This document shows, piece by piece, positions 1-8,641 of a DNA stretch of 64,000 bases. The stretch comes from Nitratidesulfovibrio sp. (GTDB lineage: Bacteria; Desulfobacterota; Desulfovibrionia; Desulfovibrionales; Desulfovibrionaceae). Every line of letters starts with the position of its first letter. Position 1 is the stretch's first letter. Below the pieces are notes generated by a model. It ran no database searches and was not told the DNA's origin. It was given only the letters and a program-made list of their open reading frames with translations. Position numbers and translations under genes: made by a program. The stretch spans positions 21,059 to 85,058 of the forward strand of contig NZ_JBDXXH010000013.1 of the NCBI RefSeq assembly GCF_040373385.1, read 5' to 3'.

Positions 1-92
1 ACGCCGTGTTCTTCGAGGTACTGCTTGGTGTTCTTGCAGTGAACGCAGGTGGACAGGGCAAACAATTTCACTTCGTTGGAATCGTCGGACAT
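1..92 (-). CDS. Glutaredoxin/thioredoxin-like protein (partial, N-terminus only)
   Basis: Only the first 30 codons lie in the window; the gene continues past position 1. The start is ATG at 92-90 with a GAGG ribosome-binding site just upstream. The fragment reads from a short polar N-terminus into a beta strand (KLFALST) and a CVHC motif at residues 16-19, followed by the start of a helix (KNTKQYLEEHG). A CxxC directly after the first strand is the redox site of glutaredoxin-fold proteins, so a thiol-disulfide role in the cytoplasm is likely. The partner and exact subfamily cannot be told from this piece. Confidence 0.7.
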   Translation of the reverse strand, partial: MSDDSNEVKLFALSTCVHCKNTKQYLEEHG

Positions 93-270
93 GATCAATA
101 CCTCGCTCGGCGTGCGCGCCGCATCGTTCGATGGAATACGTCTGAGGTGCCGCGAACTGCTGGCGCATCCTAGCAGCAGCCCCCCGGCGTGACAATCCGC
201 ACGAAAACGCAAAGGGACTGCCCTTCCGGGGCATGCACCGGGATTACCTGCCGAAAGTCGCCCCCCGCCG

Positions 271-783
271 CTACGCCGATGGCCGCCCGGCCACCGCGTC
301 GGCAATGAGCGAGGCCAGCCGCCGCACGGTGGCGGCAAGGTCGGGGTGTTCCTCAAGGGCGCCGTCCACGCGGATGCCGTAGCGCTCATCCCGCAGGGGG
401 CGGCGAACGCCATCGCCGCCGGGGTGTCCGGTGCCGTCGCGGTCGCCCAGCAGCACCGTGAGCGCGTTGTGGGTGATCACGATGGTGCGCCCGCCCACCT
501 CCACGGTCAGGGTATCGCCGTCGTCCCGCACCTCGAAGCGCTGGTCCTCGGGCAATTCCTCGCGCATTTCGTCCAGGGCGGCGGCCACGGGGCGCAGCCG
601 TTCGCGGGCCACGTCGCGCAGCCGCTCGGACATGCCGGTGGCGCTTTCGCCCACGGCCCGGCGGCGCGACAGTTCCTCGCGCAGCACATCGCGCGGGTTT
701 TCCGGCCTGGTCCGCCACACGTAGCGCAACAGCAGGTAAATCAGCAGGACGAACAGGCCGCCCAGAATCAAGCCGCGTATCAT
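271..783 (-). CDS. Membrane-anchored hypothetical protein
   Basis: A 170-residue protein. ATG at 783 is chosen because a GGAG sits six bases upstream; in-frame starts at 795 and 852 lack this. Residues 4-21 form one hydrophobic helix (LILGGLFVLLIYLLLRYV) followed by an Arg-rich stretch, so the N-terminus is probably inserted in the membrane and the remaining ~145 residues are cytoplasmic. That part is charged, with a predicted helix (res. ~35-75) and a beta-rich segment (FEVRDDGDTLTVEVGGRTIVIT). I do not recognise a family. It faces the EF-G-like gene divergently across a 770-bp gap. Confidence 0.6.
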   Translation of the reverse strand: MIRGLILGGLFVLLIYLLLRYVWRTRPENPRDVLREELSRRRAVGESATGMSERLRDVARERLRPVAAALDEMREELPEDQRFEVRDDGDTLTVEVGGRTIVITHNALTVLLGDRDGTGHPGGDGVRRPLRDERYGIRVDGALEEHPDLAATVRRLASLIADAVAGRPSA

Positions 784-898
784 GCCATACTCCATGCCGC
801 GAAAGGTGTGCCTTGCGCAAGTGGCCGGACAAAGGCCCGGCCCGGCGGACATGCGGAACCATCGAAGCCGGGCGTGCCAGCCAGGCCAGGCACGTCAG

Positions 899-925
899 TC
901 AGGCCAGTCAGGCCACTCAGGCCAG
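899..925 (+). repeat. 9-bp tandem repeat (x3)
   Basis: TCAGGCCAG, TCAGGCCAC and TCAGGCCAG follow each other directly, with a further degenerate copy before them. This lies in the non-coding gap 784-1551 between two divergent genes. Apart from the promoter at 1076-1105 and these repeats I see nothing else definite in that gap. Confidence 0.6.
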
Positions 926-1075
926 ATCGGTACATGCGGGCTGCCGGGCCGCTTCAGCCAGCGCGGCGTGCCCGCAGGTACCCCGCCCCGTCATGGCCAT
1001 CCGCCCCCCCCGAACGGGGTGAAACCCGCAAACCGTTGCGGGGCGCGGATTGCCGGGGCGACGGCCAGTTTGCCC

Positions 1076-1105
1076 TTGACATCTTTCTTAACGTCTTCCT
1101 ATGAC
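1076..1105 (+). promoter_or_regulatory. Candidate sigma-70 promoter of the EF-G-like gene
   Basis: A perfect TTGACA at 1076-1081 is followed after 18 bases by TATGAC at 1100-1105 (four of six consensus bases). It lies in an AT-richer patch within very GC-rich surroundings. A start near 1112 would give a 5' leader of about 440 nucleotides before the ATG at 1552. Confidence 0.5.
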
Positions 1106-1551
1106 TTACGTAACTGGAAAGCCATCGGCAAGGCCCGTTGGCACGTTCCGGACTGTCACGATTCCCGCGCGAAACGGTTGCGAACCGGCACCGCGCCCCG
1201 GCAAACCTCAACCCGCATCGCCGCCCGAAAACCGGACGATACGCCACGCGACACGGGGGAAAACGCCCGACAGCGCGACAGCGCGATAACGCAACTGCGT
1301 CAGCCACGGCAGCCACGGCGGATTACGAAACACAGGGACCACGCAGCGCCACGGGCACCCGCCCGTACCGCGCACCGCCAGGCAAAGGCCGCACGAACGG
1401 CACTGACGCACGACGTCACAGGGACGACGCCCCGCACGAGGAAGCACGAACGGAACACGGTTTTGTTGGCGGCATCACGCATTCATGGACACTGCGCCCT
1501 GCCCGGCAGGGATTTCATCTCCACAACCATCAGGAACAAGGGAGACGGATT

Positions 1552-3618
1552 ATGTCCAAGGCGTTGGAGACCCAAAGAACCTATGCTCTCGTAGGAACCG
1601 GAGGTTGCGGTAAGACCTCGCTCGCCGAAATGCTGCTGTATCAGGCGGGCGTGGTCGGCCGCCTCGGCAAAATCGAGGAGGGCACCACCGCCCTCGACTT
1701 CGAGCCGGAGGAAACCAAGCGGCGCGGTTCCATTCAGCCCTCGGTGGCCACCCTGCAACGCAACGGTTCCCGCCACTTCCTGCTCGACATTCCCGGCGAC
1801 AACAACTTCATCGGCGACATCGGCTACCTGCTTTCAGGCGTCGATGCCGCCGTTTTCGTCATCGATGCGGTGGACGGCGTGCGGCCGCTCACCCGCAAGC
1901 TGTGGCAGTCGGTGCGGGCCGCCGGGCTGCCCGCCGCTGTGTTCATCAACAAGGTGGACCGCGACCGGGCCGACTTCGACATGGCCTTCTCCGGCCTTTC
2001 CGCCATCCTCGGCATGCGGCCCGTGCTGCTGTACATGCCCATCGGCCAGCAGACCAATTTCAAGGGCCTGGTGGACGTGCTGGCGGGCAAGGCCTGGTTC
2101 TTCGACGACGACGGCAAGGTGACCGAGGGCGAAATACCCGCCGACATGGCCGACGATGTGTCCGCCCTGCGCGAGACCACCATCGAGAACATCGCCGAGG
2201 CCGATGAAACCCTGATGGAAAAATACCTCGAAGAGGGCGAACTGACCCCCGAGGAAATGGCCCTGGGCCTGCAAAAGGGCGTTCTGGCCGGGGATCTCGT
2301 GCCCGTGGTGGCCGGCGCCGCCATGGAAAACAAGGGCGGCGCGCAGTTGCTGGACACCATCGACCGCCTGCTGCCCTCGCCACTGCAACGCGCCGCATGG
2401 CTGGACGCGGGCGGCAAGGAACGGGCCAGCAGCCCCGGCGCCCCCGCCGCCTGTTTCGTGTTCAAGACCCTGGCAGACCCCTTCGCGGGGCAGCTCAGCC
2501 TGATCCGGGTGCTTTCGGGTACCGTCTCCACCGAATCCACCCTGAAGAACATGACCACGGGCGAACCGGAACGCCTTGGCTCGCTGCTGTACCTTACCGG
2601 CAAGACCCAGACCCCCTGCAAGGACGTGCTGGGGCCCGGCGCCGTGGTGGCCGTGGCCAAGCTGAAGGGCACCCGCACCGGCGACACCCTGTGCGACGAA
2701 AAGAACCCCTTCGCGCTGCCCAAACCGGCCATGCCGCCGCAGCTGATCACCTATGCCCTCGCCCCCAAGGAAAAGGGCGACGAGGACAAGGTGTTCACCG
2801 CCGTGCACAAGCTGCTGGACGAGGACATCACCCTGCGCCTGGCCCGCGACGAGGAAACCGGCGACATCCTGCTTTCCGGCATGGGCCAGCTGCACATCGA
2901 ACTTTCCGTCGAAAAGGCCAGGCGGCGCTACAAGACAGAAATCGTGCTCAAGACCCCCAAGGTGCCCTACCGCGAAACCGTACGCGGCAAGGCCCAGGTG
3001 CAGGGGCGGCACAAGAAGCAGTCCGGCGGGCGCGGCCAGTTCGGCGACTGCTGGATAGAGATGGAAGGGCTGCCGCGCGGCTCCGGCTACGTGTTCGAGG
3101 ATGCGGTGGTGGGCGGCTCCATCCCCCGCCAGTACATCCCCGCCGTGGACAAGGGCGTGCAGGAGGCCTCCGCGCGCGGGTACCTTGCCGGGTGCCCGGT
3201 GGTGGACTTCAAGGTGAAGCTGTACGACGGCAGCTACCACACGGTGGACTCGTCCGAAATGGCGTTCAAGATCGCGGGTTCGCTGGCCTTCAAGAAGGCC
3301 ATGGAACAGATGAAGCCCACCCTGCTCGAACCCATCGTGCTGCTGTCCGTTTCCGTGCCCGACGAATACATGGGCGACGTCATCGGCGACCTGTCGTCGC
3401 GGCGCGGCAAGGTGCTGGGGTCCGATTCGCAGGTGGGCATCACCGAAATCAAGGCCCACGTGCCCATGAGCGAAGTGCTGCGCTACGCGCCCGACCTGCG
3501 TTCCATGACCGGCGGGCAGGGCGTGTTCACCATGGAATTCGACCACTACGAGGAAGCGCCGCCGCCGGTGGCCGAAAAGGTCATCGCCGACTACCGGAAG
3601 GAGCGCGGCGAGGAGTAG
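1552..3618 (+). CDS. Elongation factor G-like GTPase (EF-G2-type paralogue)
   Basis: A 688-residue translational GTPase with EF-G domain order. The start at 1552 has AAGGGAG seven bases upstream; the reading frame stays open further upstream but without signals. G1 is visible at residues 15-22 (GTGGCGKT) and G4 as NKVD. G3 reads DIPGDNNF instead of the canonical DTPGHVDF, so the catalytic histidine is absent. A domain-IV-like segment (GRGQFGDCWIEMEG) and EF-G C-terminal motifs (ADMSEV-type region, YAPDLRSMTGGQG) follow. It is not next to rpsL/rpsG/tuf, which fits a paralogue rather than the main translocase. Such EF-G-like proteins may act in ribosome recycling or under special conditions, but the role here is inferred. 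Confidence 0.85.
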   Translation: MSKALETQRTYALVGTGGCGKTSLAEMLLYQAGVVGRLGKIEEGTTALDFEPEETKRRGSIQPSVATLQRNGSRHFLLDIPGDNNFIGDIGYLLSGVDAAVFVIDAVDGVRPLTRKLWQSVRAAGLPAAVFINKVDRDRADFDMAFSGLSAILGMRPVLLYMPIGQQTNFKGLVDVLAGKAWFFDDDGKVTEGEIPADMADDVSALRETTIENIAEADETLMEKYLEEGELTPEEMALGLQKGVLAGDLVPVVAGAAMENKGGAQLLDTIDRLLPSPLQRAAWLDAGGKERASSPGAPAACFVFKTLADPFAGQLSLIRVLSGTVSTESTLKNMTTGEPERLGSLLYLTGKTQTPCKDVLGPGAVVAVAKLKGTRTGDTLCDEKNPFALPKPAMPPQLITYALAPKEKGDEDKVFTAVHKLLDEDITLRLARDEETGDILLSGMGQLHIELSVEKARRRYKTEIVLKTPKVPYRETVRGKAQVQGRHKKQSGGRGQFGDCWIEMEGLPRGSGYVFEDAVVGGSIPRQYIPAVDKGVQEASARGYLAGCPVVDFKVKLYDGSYHTVDSSEMAFKIAGSLAFKKAMEQMKPTLLEPIVLLSVSVPDEYMGDVIGDLSSRRGKVLGSDSQVGITEIKAHVPMSEVLRYAPDLRSMTGGQGVFTMEFDHYEEAPPPVAEKVIADYRKERGEE

Positions 3619-3685
3619 CCGAAGCTGCCGCCGCCAGTTGCGTGAAGACGGATGAAGAGAACTGACCACGAATGAGAAAAAGTGC

Positions 3686-3711
3686 GCCGCCCCCGGGGTT
3701 CCGGGGGCGGC
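3686..3711 (+). terminator. GC-rich stem-loop after the EF-G-like gene
   Basis: An 11-bp perfect stem (GCCGCCCCCGG / CCGGGGGCGGC) with a GGTT loop lies about 70 bases after the stop codon. No U-run follows, so it may act as a weak terminator or a 3'-end stabiliser. Confidence 0.5.
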
Positions 3712-3807
3712 ATTCACGTTGTGGGCGTCAGAGGGCAAGACCGTTACGACGCACCGGATTCCCTCCAACCAGACAGGGGGCCCCATCGACAAATGCACAC
3801 TGTCGTA

Positions 3808-3830
3808 TTTTTGCATTCTGCATGCAAAAA
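3808..3830. promoter_or_regulatory. Inverted repeat, probable GntR-family operator
   Basis: TTTTTGCAT and ATGCAAAAA form a 9-bp perfect dyad separated by five bases. It lies just upstream of a TTGACC hexamer (3833-3838) and 38 bases before the regulator's ATG. FadR/FCD-type regulators commonly bind short dyads in front of their own gene, so autoregulation is the simplest reading. Confidence 0.5.
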
Positions 3831-3867
3831 GGTTGACCCTTCCTCTCCCCCTGACTAAGCTTGCCCC

Positions 3868-4665
3868 ATGAAGCTTTCCACGCCTTCCAACGCGCCCTCC
3901 CCCACGACGGGCACCGCCGACAGCCTTGCCGTCATCCGGCACGAAAACCTCGACGAAAAGGTCTACGCCCGCATCCGGGCCATGATCGCCGACGGCGTGC
4001 TGGCCCCCGGCCAGCGCGTGGCGCAGGAGGCGCTGGCCGCGCAGCTTGGCGTCAGCCGCACCCCGCTGGTCAACGCGCTGAAACGGCTGGCGCAGGACGG
4101 GCTGCTGCGGGCCATTCCCCGGCGGGGGTTCCGGGTGCGCGAACTGACCCTGCTGGAACTGGTGCAGTTGTTCGAGTTGCGCGAACGGCTGGAGCCGCTG
4201 GCGGCGGAACTGGCCGCAACGCGCATCACCCCGGACGAGGCGGAGCGCATGGCCGATGAATGGCGGGCCATGGCCAGCCTGCCGGACACGCCGGAGGCGC
4301 ACCAGACCTACGTGGAGCGCGACCGGGCCTTCCACCGGCGGCTGGCCGAGCTTTCCTGCAACCCCTTCCTGCGTGCGGCCATGGACCCGGTAAGCATGCT
4401 GGCCGCCGCCTACCTGCACGGCACCCCCCGCCCGTGGGAAGACACCGTCCCCGATCATCTGGCCATCATTGAGGGACTGCGCCGGGGCGACCCTGCGGCC
4501 AGTGGAGCGGCCATGCGCAACCACATCGCACCGTCGCTGACCGCGTTGCGGCAGGCCCTGGCTGATGCCGAGGCTCCGGACGGGCCGGACGCCCTGCTCC
4601 CGACACCGGACGCGTCACCAGTCCCGGCAGGCGACGACAGCCACGAACCGCCCAAGGCGGCCTGA
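3868..4665 (+). CDS. GntR-family (FadR/FCD) transcriptional regulator
   Basis: A 265-residue repressor-type protein. Residues ~28-95 form a winged helix-turn-helix (YARIRAMIADGVLAPGQR; LGVSRTPLVNALKRLAQDGL). Residues ~100-235 resemble the all-helical FCD ligand-binding domain, with conserved Asp/His positions (ERDRAFHRRLAELS, DHLAIIEGLRRGD, MRNHI). A ~25-residue low-complexity N-terminus and an Asp/Pro-rich tail flank the domains. No Shine-Dalgarno precedes the ATG, and a TTGACC/TAAGCT pair upstream would place transcription almost at the start codon, so leaderless translation is possible. It heads a cluster with hyi and a hydroxyacid reductase and probably responds to a glyoxylate-pathway metabolite. 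Confidence 0.85.
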   Translation: MKLSTPSNAPSPTTGTADSLAVIRHENLDEKVYARIRAMIADGVLAPGQRVAQEALAAQLGVSRTPLVNALKRLAQDGLLRAIPRRGFRVRELTLLELVQLFELRERLEPLAAELAATRITPDEAERMADEWRAMASLPDTPEAHQTYVERDRAFHRRLAELSCNPFLRAAMDPVSMLAAAYLHGTPRPWEDTVPDHLAIIEGLRRGDPAASGAAMRNHIAPSLTALRQALADAEAPDGPDALLPTPDASPVPAGDDSHEPPKAA

Positions 4666-4740
4666 AGCAACCCCCTGCCCCACCGGCAGCCGACCATACC
4701 CCCCCTGCACCCGCCGCATCTCCATCCACAAGGAGTGACC

Positions 4741-5532
4741 ATGCCCAGATTCGCCGCCAACCTGACCATGCTGTTCACCGAACTGCCGTTCGCCGAGCGC
4801 TTCGCCGCCGCGCGGGCGGCGGGCTTTGACGCCGTGGAATACCTGTTTCCCTACGACCACGCCCCGGAAGCGCTGGCCGCGCTGCTGCGCGACAACGACC
4901 TGACCCAGGTGCTGTTCAACCTGCCTGCGGGCGACTGGGCCGCCGGAGAACGCGGCATTGCCGCCCTGCCGGGGCGCGAGGCGGAATTCCGCGCCGGGGT
5001 GGACCGTGCCGTCGCTTACGCCAAGGCCCTTGGCGTGCCCCGGCTGAACTGCCTGGCGGGCAAGGTGCCGGACAACGACCCCACCGCCGCGCAGGCCGCG
5101 TGGTCCACCCTGGTGGACAACGTGCGCTTCGCCGCCGACCGGCTGGCCGAGGCCGGGCTGGTGCTGCTGGTGGAATTCATCAACCGCAAGGACATTCCCG
5201 GCTTCTTCCTGCATTCCACCGCGCAGGTGCTGCGCCTGATGGACGAGGTGGACCGCCCCAACGTGCTGTTGCAGTACGACGTCTACCACGCCCAGCGCGA
5301 AGAGGGCGAACTGGCCGCCACCCTGTGCGCCCACATGGCCCGCATCGGCCACGTCCAGATTGCGGACACGCCGGGCCGCCACCAGCCCGGTACCGGAGAG
5401 ATCAACTACCCCTTCCTGTTCGCCGAACTGGACCGCCTGGGCTACGCCGGGCACGTCGGGCTGGAATACGTGCCCGCGCCCGGTACGCTGGCGTCGCTGG
5501 ACTGGATGCGTCCGTACGCGCAGCGGGCATGA
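4741..5532 (+). CDS. hyi: Hydroxypyruvate isomerase
   Basis: A 263-residue TIM-barrel protein of the xylose-isomerase-like/Hyi family, interconverting hydroxypyruvate and tartronate semialdehyde. The start at 4741 has AAGGAG upstream; a GTG at 4735 overlaps that site. The N-terminus (RFAANLTMLFTELPFAERFAAA) is characteristic of Hyi. Metal-binding acidic residues are expected in VEFIN (strand 5), QYDVYH, and the C-terminal GLEYVP. It is followed by tartronate-semialdehyde reductase, the next step toward glycerate. Glyoxylate carboligase (gcl) is not in the window, so the substrate may come from hydroxypyruvate or a distant gcl. Confidence 0.9.
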   Translation: MPRFAANLTMLFTELPFAERFAAARAAGFDAVEYLFPYDHAPEALAALLRDNDLTQVLFNLPAGDWAAGERGIAALPGREAEFRAGVDRAVAYAKALGVPRLNCLAGKVPDNDPTAAQAAWSTLVDNVRFAADRLAEAGLVLLVEFINRKDIPGFFLHSTAQVLRLMDEVDRPNVLLQYDVYHAQREEGELAATLCAHMARIGHVQIADTPGRHQPGTGEINYPFLFAELDRLGYAGHVGLEYVPAPGTLASLDWMRPYAQRA

Positions 5533-5570
5533 TGACAACCACGCAACACCGCACCGCAAAGGAGCACGCC

Positions 5571-6467
5571 ATGCAACGCATCGGATTCATCGGGCTGGGC
5601 ATCATGGGCGCCCCCATGTGCCGCAACCTGCTCAAGGCCGGATTTCCGGTAACCGCCTACACCCGCAACGGCGACAAGCTGCGGGCCATGGCAGCGGAAG
5701 GGGCCGTGGCCGCTGAAAGCCCCGCCGCCGTGGCCGCCGCATCGGACGTGGTCATCACCATGCTGCCCAACTCGCCCGAGGTGCGCGCGGTGGCCCTTGG
5801 CCCCGACGGCATCGCGGAAGGTGCGGCCCCCGGCTGCATCGTGGCGGACATGAGCTCCATCGCCCCGCTGGCCAGCCGCGACATCGCGGCGGAACTGGCC
5901 AAGAAGTCCATCCGCATGCTGGACGCCCCGGTGAGCGGCGGCGAGCCGAAAGCCGTCGACGGCACCCTGTCGGTGATGGTGGGCGGCGCGCAGGCGGACT
6001 TCGACGCCTGCCTGCCGGTGTTCAAGGCCATGGCCGCTTCCGTGGTGCGCGTGGGCGAGGTGGGCGCGGGCAACGTGGCCAAGCTGGCCAACCAGATCGT
6101 GGTGGCGGGCAACATCGCCGCCATGTCCGAGGCGCTGGTGCTGGCCACCCGCGCCGGGGCGGACCCGGACCTGGTCTACCAGGCCATCCGGGGCGGCCTT
6201 GCAGGCAGCACAGTGCTGGATGCCAAGGCCCCGCTGGTCATGGACGGCAAGTTCGCGCCCGGTTTCCGCATCAAGCTGCACGCCAAGGATCTGGGCAACG
6301 TGCTGGAAACCTCGCGCGAGTTGCACGTGCCCCTGCCGCTGGCCGCGCAACTGATGGAGGTAATGCAGGGACTCATGGCCGACGGGCTGGGAGACGCCGA
6401 CCACGGCGCGCTGATCCGCCACTGGGAAAAGCTGGCCGGGGTGGAGGTGCGCCGCAAGCCGTCGTAG
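5571..6467 (+). CDS. garR: 2-hydroxy-3-oxopropionate (tartronate semialdehyde) reductase
   Basis: A 298-residue beta-hydroxyacid dehydrogenase that reduces tartronate semialdehyde to glycerate with NAD(P)H. The Rossmann motif is at residues 5-16 (GFIGLGIMGAPM). The substrate-binding signature DAPVSGGEPKA and the catalytic-lysine region GAGNVAKLANQ are both intact, and the length is that of the family. The start at 5571 has AAAGGAG eight bases upstream. It lies 38 bases after hyi and is presumably co-transcribed. Could equally be called glxR; a 3-hydroxyisobutyrate dehydrogenase activity is less likely given the neighbour. Confidence 0.88.
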   Translation: MQRIGFIGLGIMGAPMCRNLLKAGFPVTAYTRNGDKLRAMAAEGAVAAESPAAVAAASDVVITMLPNSPEVRAVALGPDGIAEGAAPGCIVADMSSIAPLASRDIAAELAKKSIRMLDAPVSGGEPKAVDGTLSVMVGGAQADFDACLPVFKAMAASVVRVGEVGAGNVAKLANQIVVAGNIAAMSEALVLATRAGADPDLVYQAIRGGLAGSTVLDAKAPLVMDGKFAPGFRIKLHAKDLGNVLETSRELHVPLPLAAQLMEVMQGLMADGLGDADHGALIRHWEKLAGVEVRRKPS

Positions 6468-6498
6468 ACGGCATGCCGGGCGTCCGCTGATCATTTGT

Positions 6499-6515
6499 TG
6501 AACATTCGTTGTTCA
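6499..6515. other. Short perfect inverted repeat in the garR-rnj gap
   Basis: TGAACA and TGTTCA form a 6-bp dyad around TTCGT, in an AT-rich patch 30 bases after garR. It could be an operator or a small 3' hairpin; nothing decides between them. Confidence 0.3.
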
Positions 6516-6551
6516 CAGCTCGCACAAAATTATCATGCCCCGCCTCCACAT

Positions 6552-6580
6552 GCCGCGCCGCCCCACCGGGTGGCGCGGCT
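6552..6580 (+). terminator. Probable terminator after the hyi-garR unit
   Basis: GCCGCGCC and GGCGCGGC enclose a 12-base loop that can pair further (CCAC/GTGG). The stem is followed by TTTCGT. The rest of the gap up to 6842 has no other clear signal. Confidence 0.55.
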
Positions 6581-6842
6581 TTCGTGTGCCGTTCGCCCTG
6601 TTTGCCCTGCCGCCGTGCGGCCAGCATCGCGCAGTGCGCCCCTTTGCCCACGGCACCTGAGCCGTTGCACCCCAGGCATGCGCCGCGCCGCCCGCCCCTT
6701 CCGGAGACTGTTCAGCCAAACGGCACGGGTCGGTGTGCGCATCGCATCCCCTTGTGAGGCCCGTCTTTTTGCGATAGCAAGAGGAACTGACCCGTGCCCT
6801 TTCGCACCTCACCGGACGCGTAACCAGAGTGGAGCCCCTCGC

Positions 6843-8504
6843 ATGGCGGACCAGACCCCGCACCTGACCATCACCCCCCTTGGCGGACTCGGAGAGATCG
6901 GCCTGAACTGCCAGATCTGGTCCACGCCAGACTCCATGGTCCTGGTGGACTGCGGTCTGATGTTCCCCGAAGACTACCACCTTGGCGTGGACGTGGTGAT
7001 TCCGCGCTTCGACCACGTGATGCAGAACCGCCACCGGGTGCGCGGCATCGTGCTTACCCACGCGCACGAGGACCACATCGGCGCGCTGCCGTGGCTGATG
7101 CCCCACCTGAAGGCCCCCATCTACGGGTCGCGCTTCACCCTGGCCCTCGTGGAGCACAAGCTGCGCGAGCACGGCCTGGCCGACCGCGTGGAACTGGTGC
7201 CCGTCTCGCCGGACGCGCCGCTGGTGCTTGGCGACATGACCTTCCGTTTTCTACCCGTGTGCCATTCCATCATCGAAGGGTACGCCCTGGCCGTGGAAAC
7301 CCCGGCGGGCCGCGTGGTGCACACCGGCGACTTCAAGATCGACCCCAACCCCCTGTCCGGCCCCGGCACCGACCTTGCGCTGTTCCGCGACTTCGCCGGG
7401 GACGAGGGCGTGCGCCTTCTGCTGTCCGATTCGACCAACATCGAGCGTGACGGCCAGTCGCTGGGCGAACGCGAGATCATGGATACCTTCCGCCAACTGT
7501 TCCACGAGGCGGAAGGCCGCATTGTCGTCACGCTGTTCTCCAGCCACATCCAGCGCATCCAGGAAGTGTTCGACCTGGCCAGCGAGTTCGGGCGCAAGGT
7601 GGTGGTCAGCGGGCGCAGCCTGATGAACAACATAGAGATAGCGCGCAACCTGGGCTTTCTGCGGGCAGAGGCGGGCATGATCCTGGACGCCGTGACCATG
7701 CCCCCCATGGCCGACCGCGACCTGGTGCTGCTGGTCACCGGCTCGCAGGGCGAGCCGCTGTCGGCCCTTTCGCGCATCATCATGGGCGAGCACAGGCAGC
7801 TTTCCATCCACCGGGGCGACACGGTGGTCATGTCTTCGCGCTTCATCCCCGGCAACGCACGGGCCATCACCAAGCTGATCAACGAACTGTACCGGCTGGG
7901 CGCGGAAGTCTACTACGACAAGGTGCGCTCCATCCACGCTTCTGGCCACGCCCACCGCGACGAATTGCGCGCCATGATCGAGGCGGTACGGCCCCGCTAC
8001 TTCGTGCCGGTGCACGGCGAGTACCGTCATCTGGTCAAGCACTGTCGCCTGGCGCAGGAATGCGGCGTGGCGCCGGAACGCACCATAACCCTGGAAAACG
8101 GCGACCCCATCACCCTCACCCCGGAAGGCGTGCGCTTTGAAGAGCACGTGCCGGTGGAGTTCATTCTGGTGGACGGCAAGGGCGTGGGTGACGTGGGGCA
8201 TTCGGTGCTCAAGGAACGGCACATCCTTGGCGGCGAAGGCATGGTGATCGTGGTGCTGGTGGTGGACGAAATGAGCTGGGAAGTGCTGCACGGCCCGGAA
8301 ATGCTGTCCAAGGGCTTCGTGTTCGAGCAGCACTACAACCATGTGCTTGAAGACGCCAAGTGCATCGTGCTGGACATCTTCGAGAACATCCCCCCCGGCG
8401 AGACAGAGCGCTTGCAGGACCGCATCCGCTCGTCGTTGCGGCGGTTCTTCCGCAAGGTGCTGGAGCGCGACCCCATCGTGGTGCCCGTGGTGACCACCAT
8501 CTGA
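6843..8504 (+). CDS. rnj: Ribonuclease J
   Basis: A 553-residue metallo-beta-lactamase-fold ribonuclease (beta-CASP family) with endo- and 5'-3' exonuclease activity on mRNA and rRNA precursors. The zinc signature THAHEDHIGAL lies at residues 72-82. Further conserved blocks are CHSI (metal His), TGDFKID, beta-CASP motifs (SDSTN, SGRS), the C-terminal SGHAH, and PVHGEYRHL. The C-terminal domain runs to ~res. 553. Length fits the family. The frame is open upstream, but homology begins at this ATG (MADQTPHLTITPLGGLGEIG). Confidence 0.93.
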   Translation: MADQTPHLTITPLGGLGEIGLNCQIWSTPDSMVLVDCGLMFPEDYHLGVDVVIPRFDHVMQNRHRVRGIVLTHAHEDHIGALPWLMPHLKAPIYGSRFTLALVEHKLREHGLADRVELVPVSPDAPLVLGDMTFRFLPVCHSIIEGYALAVETPAGRVVHTGDFKIDPNPLSGPGTDLALFRDFAGDEGVRLLLSDSTNIERDGQSLGEREIMDTFRQLFHEAEGRIVVTLFSSHIQRIQEVFDLASEFGRKVVVSGRSLMNNIEIARNLGFLRAEAGMILDAVTMPPMADRDLVLLVTGSQGEPLSALSRIIMGEHRQLSIHRGDTVVMSSRFIPGNARAITKLINELYRLGAEVYYDKVRSIHASGHAHRDELRAMIEAVRPRYFVPVHGEYRHLVKHCRLAQECGVAPERTITLENGDPITLTPEGVRFEEHVPVEFILVDGKGVGDVGHSVLKERHILGGEGMVIVVLVVDEMSWEVLHGPEMLSKGFVFEQHYNHVLEDAKCIVLDIFENIPPGETERLQDRIRSSLRRFFRKVLERDPIVVPVVTTI

Positions 8505-8641
8505 GCCTGCTCCCGGTCCCCCGGTCGCCCTTGCGGGCCTGACGACAGTCCTTCCGGCCCTTTGCCGGACCTGACGGCGCCCAATTTCGGGTACTGACGA
8601 TGCAACGCGGCGGGCACCGCCCGCCGGAGCGGAGCGGCGAC

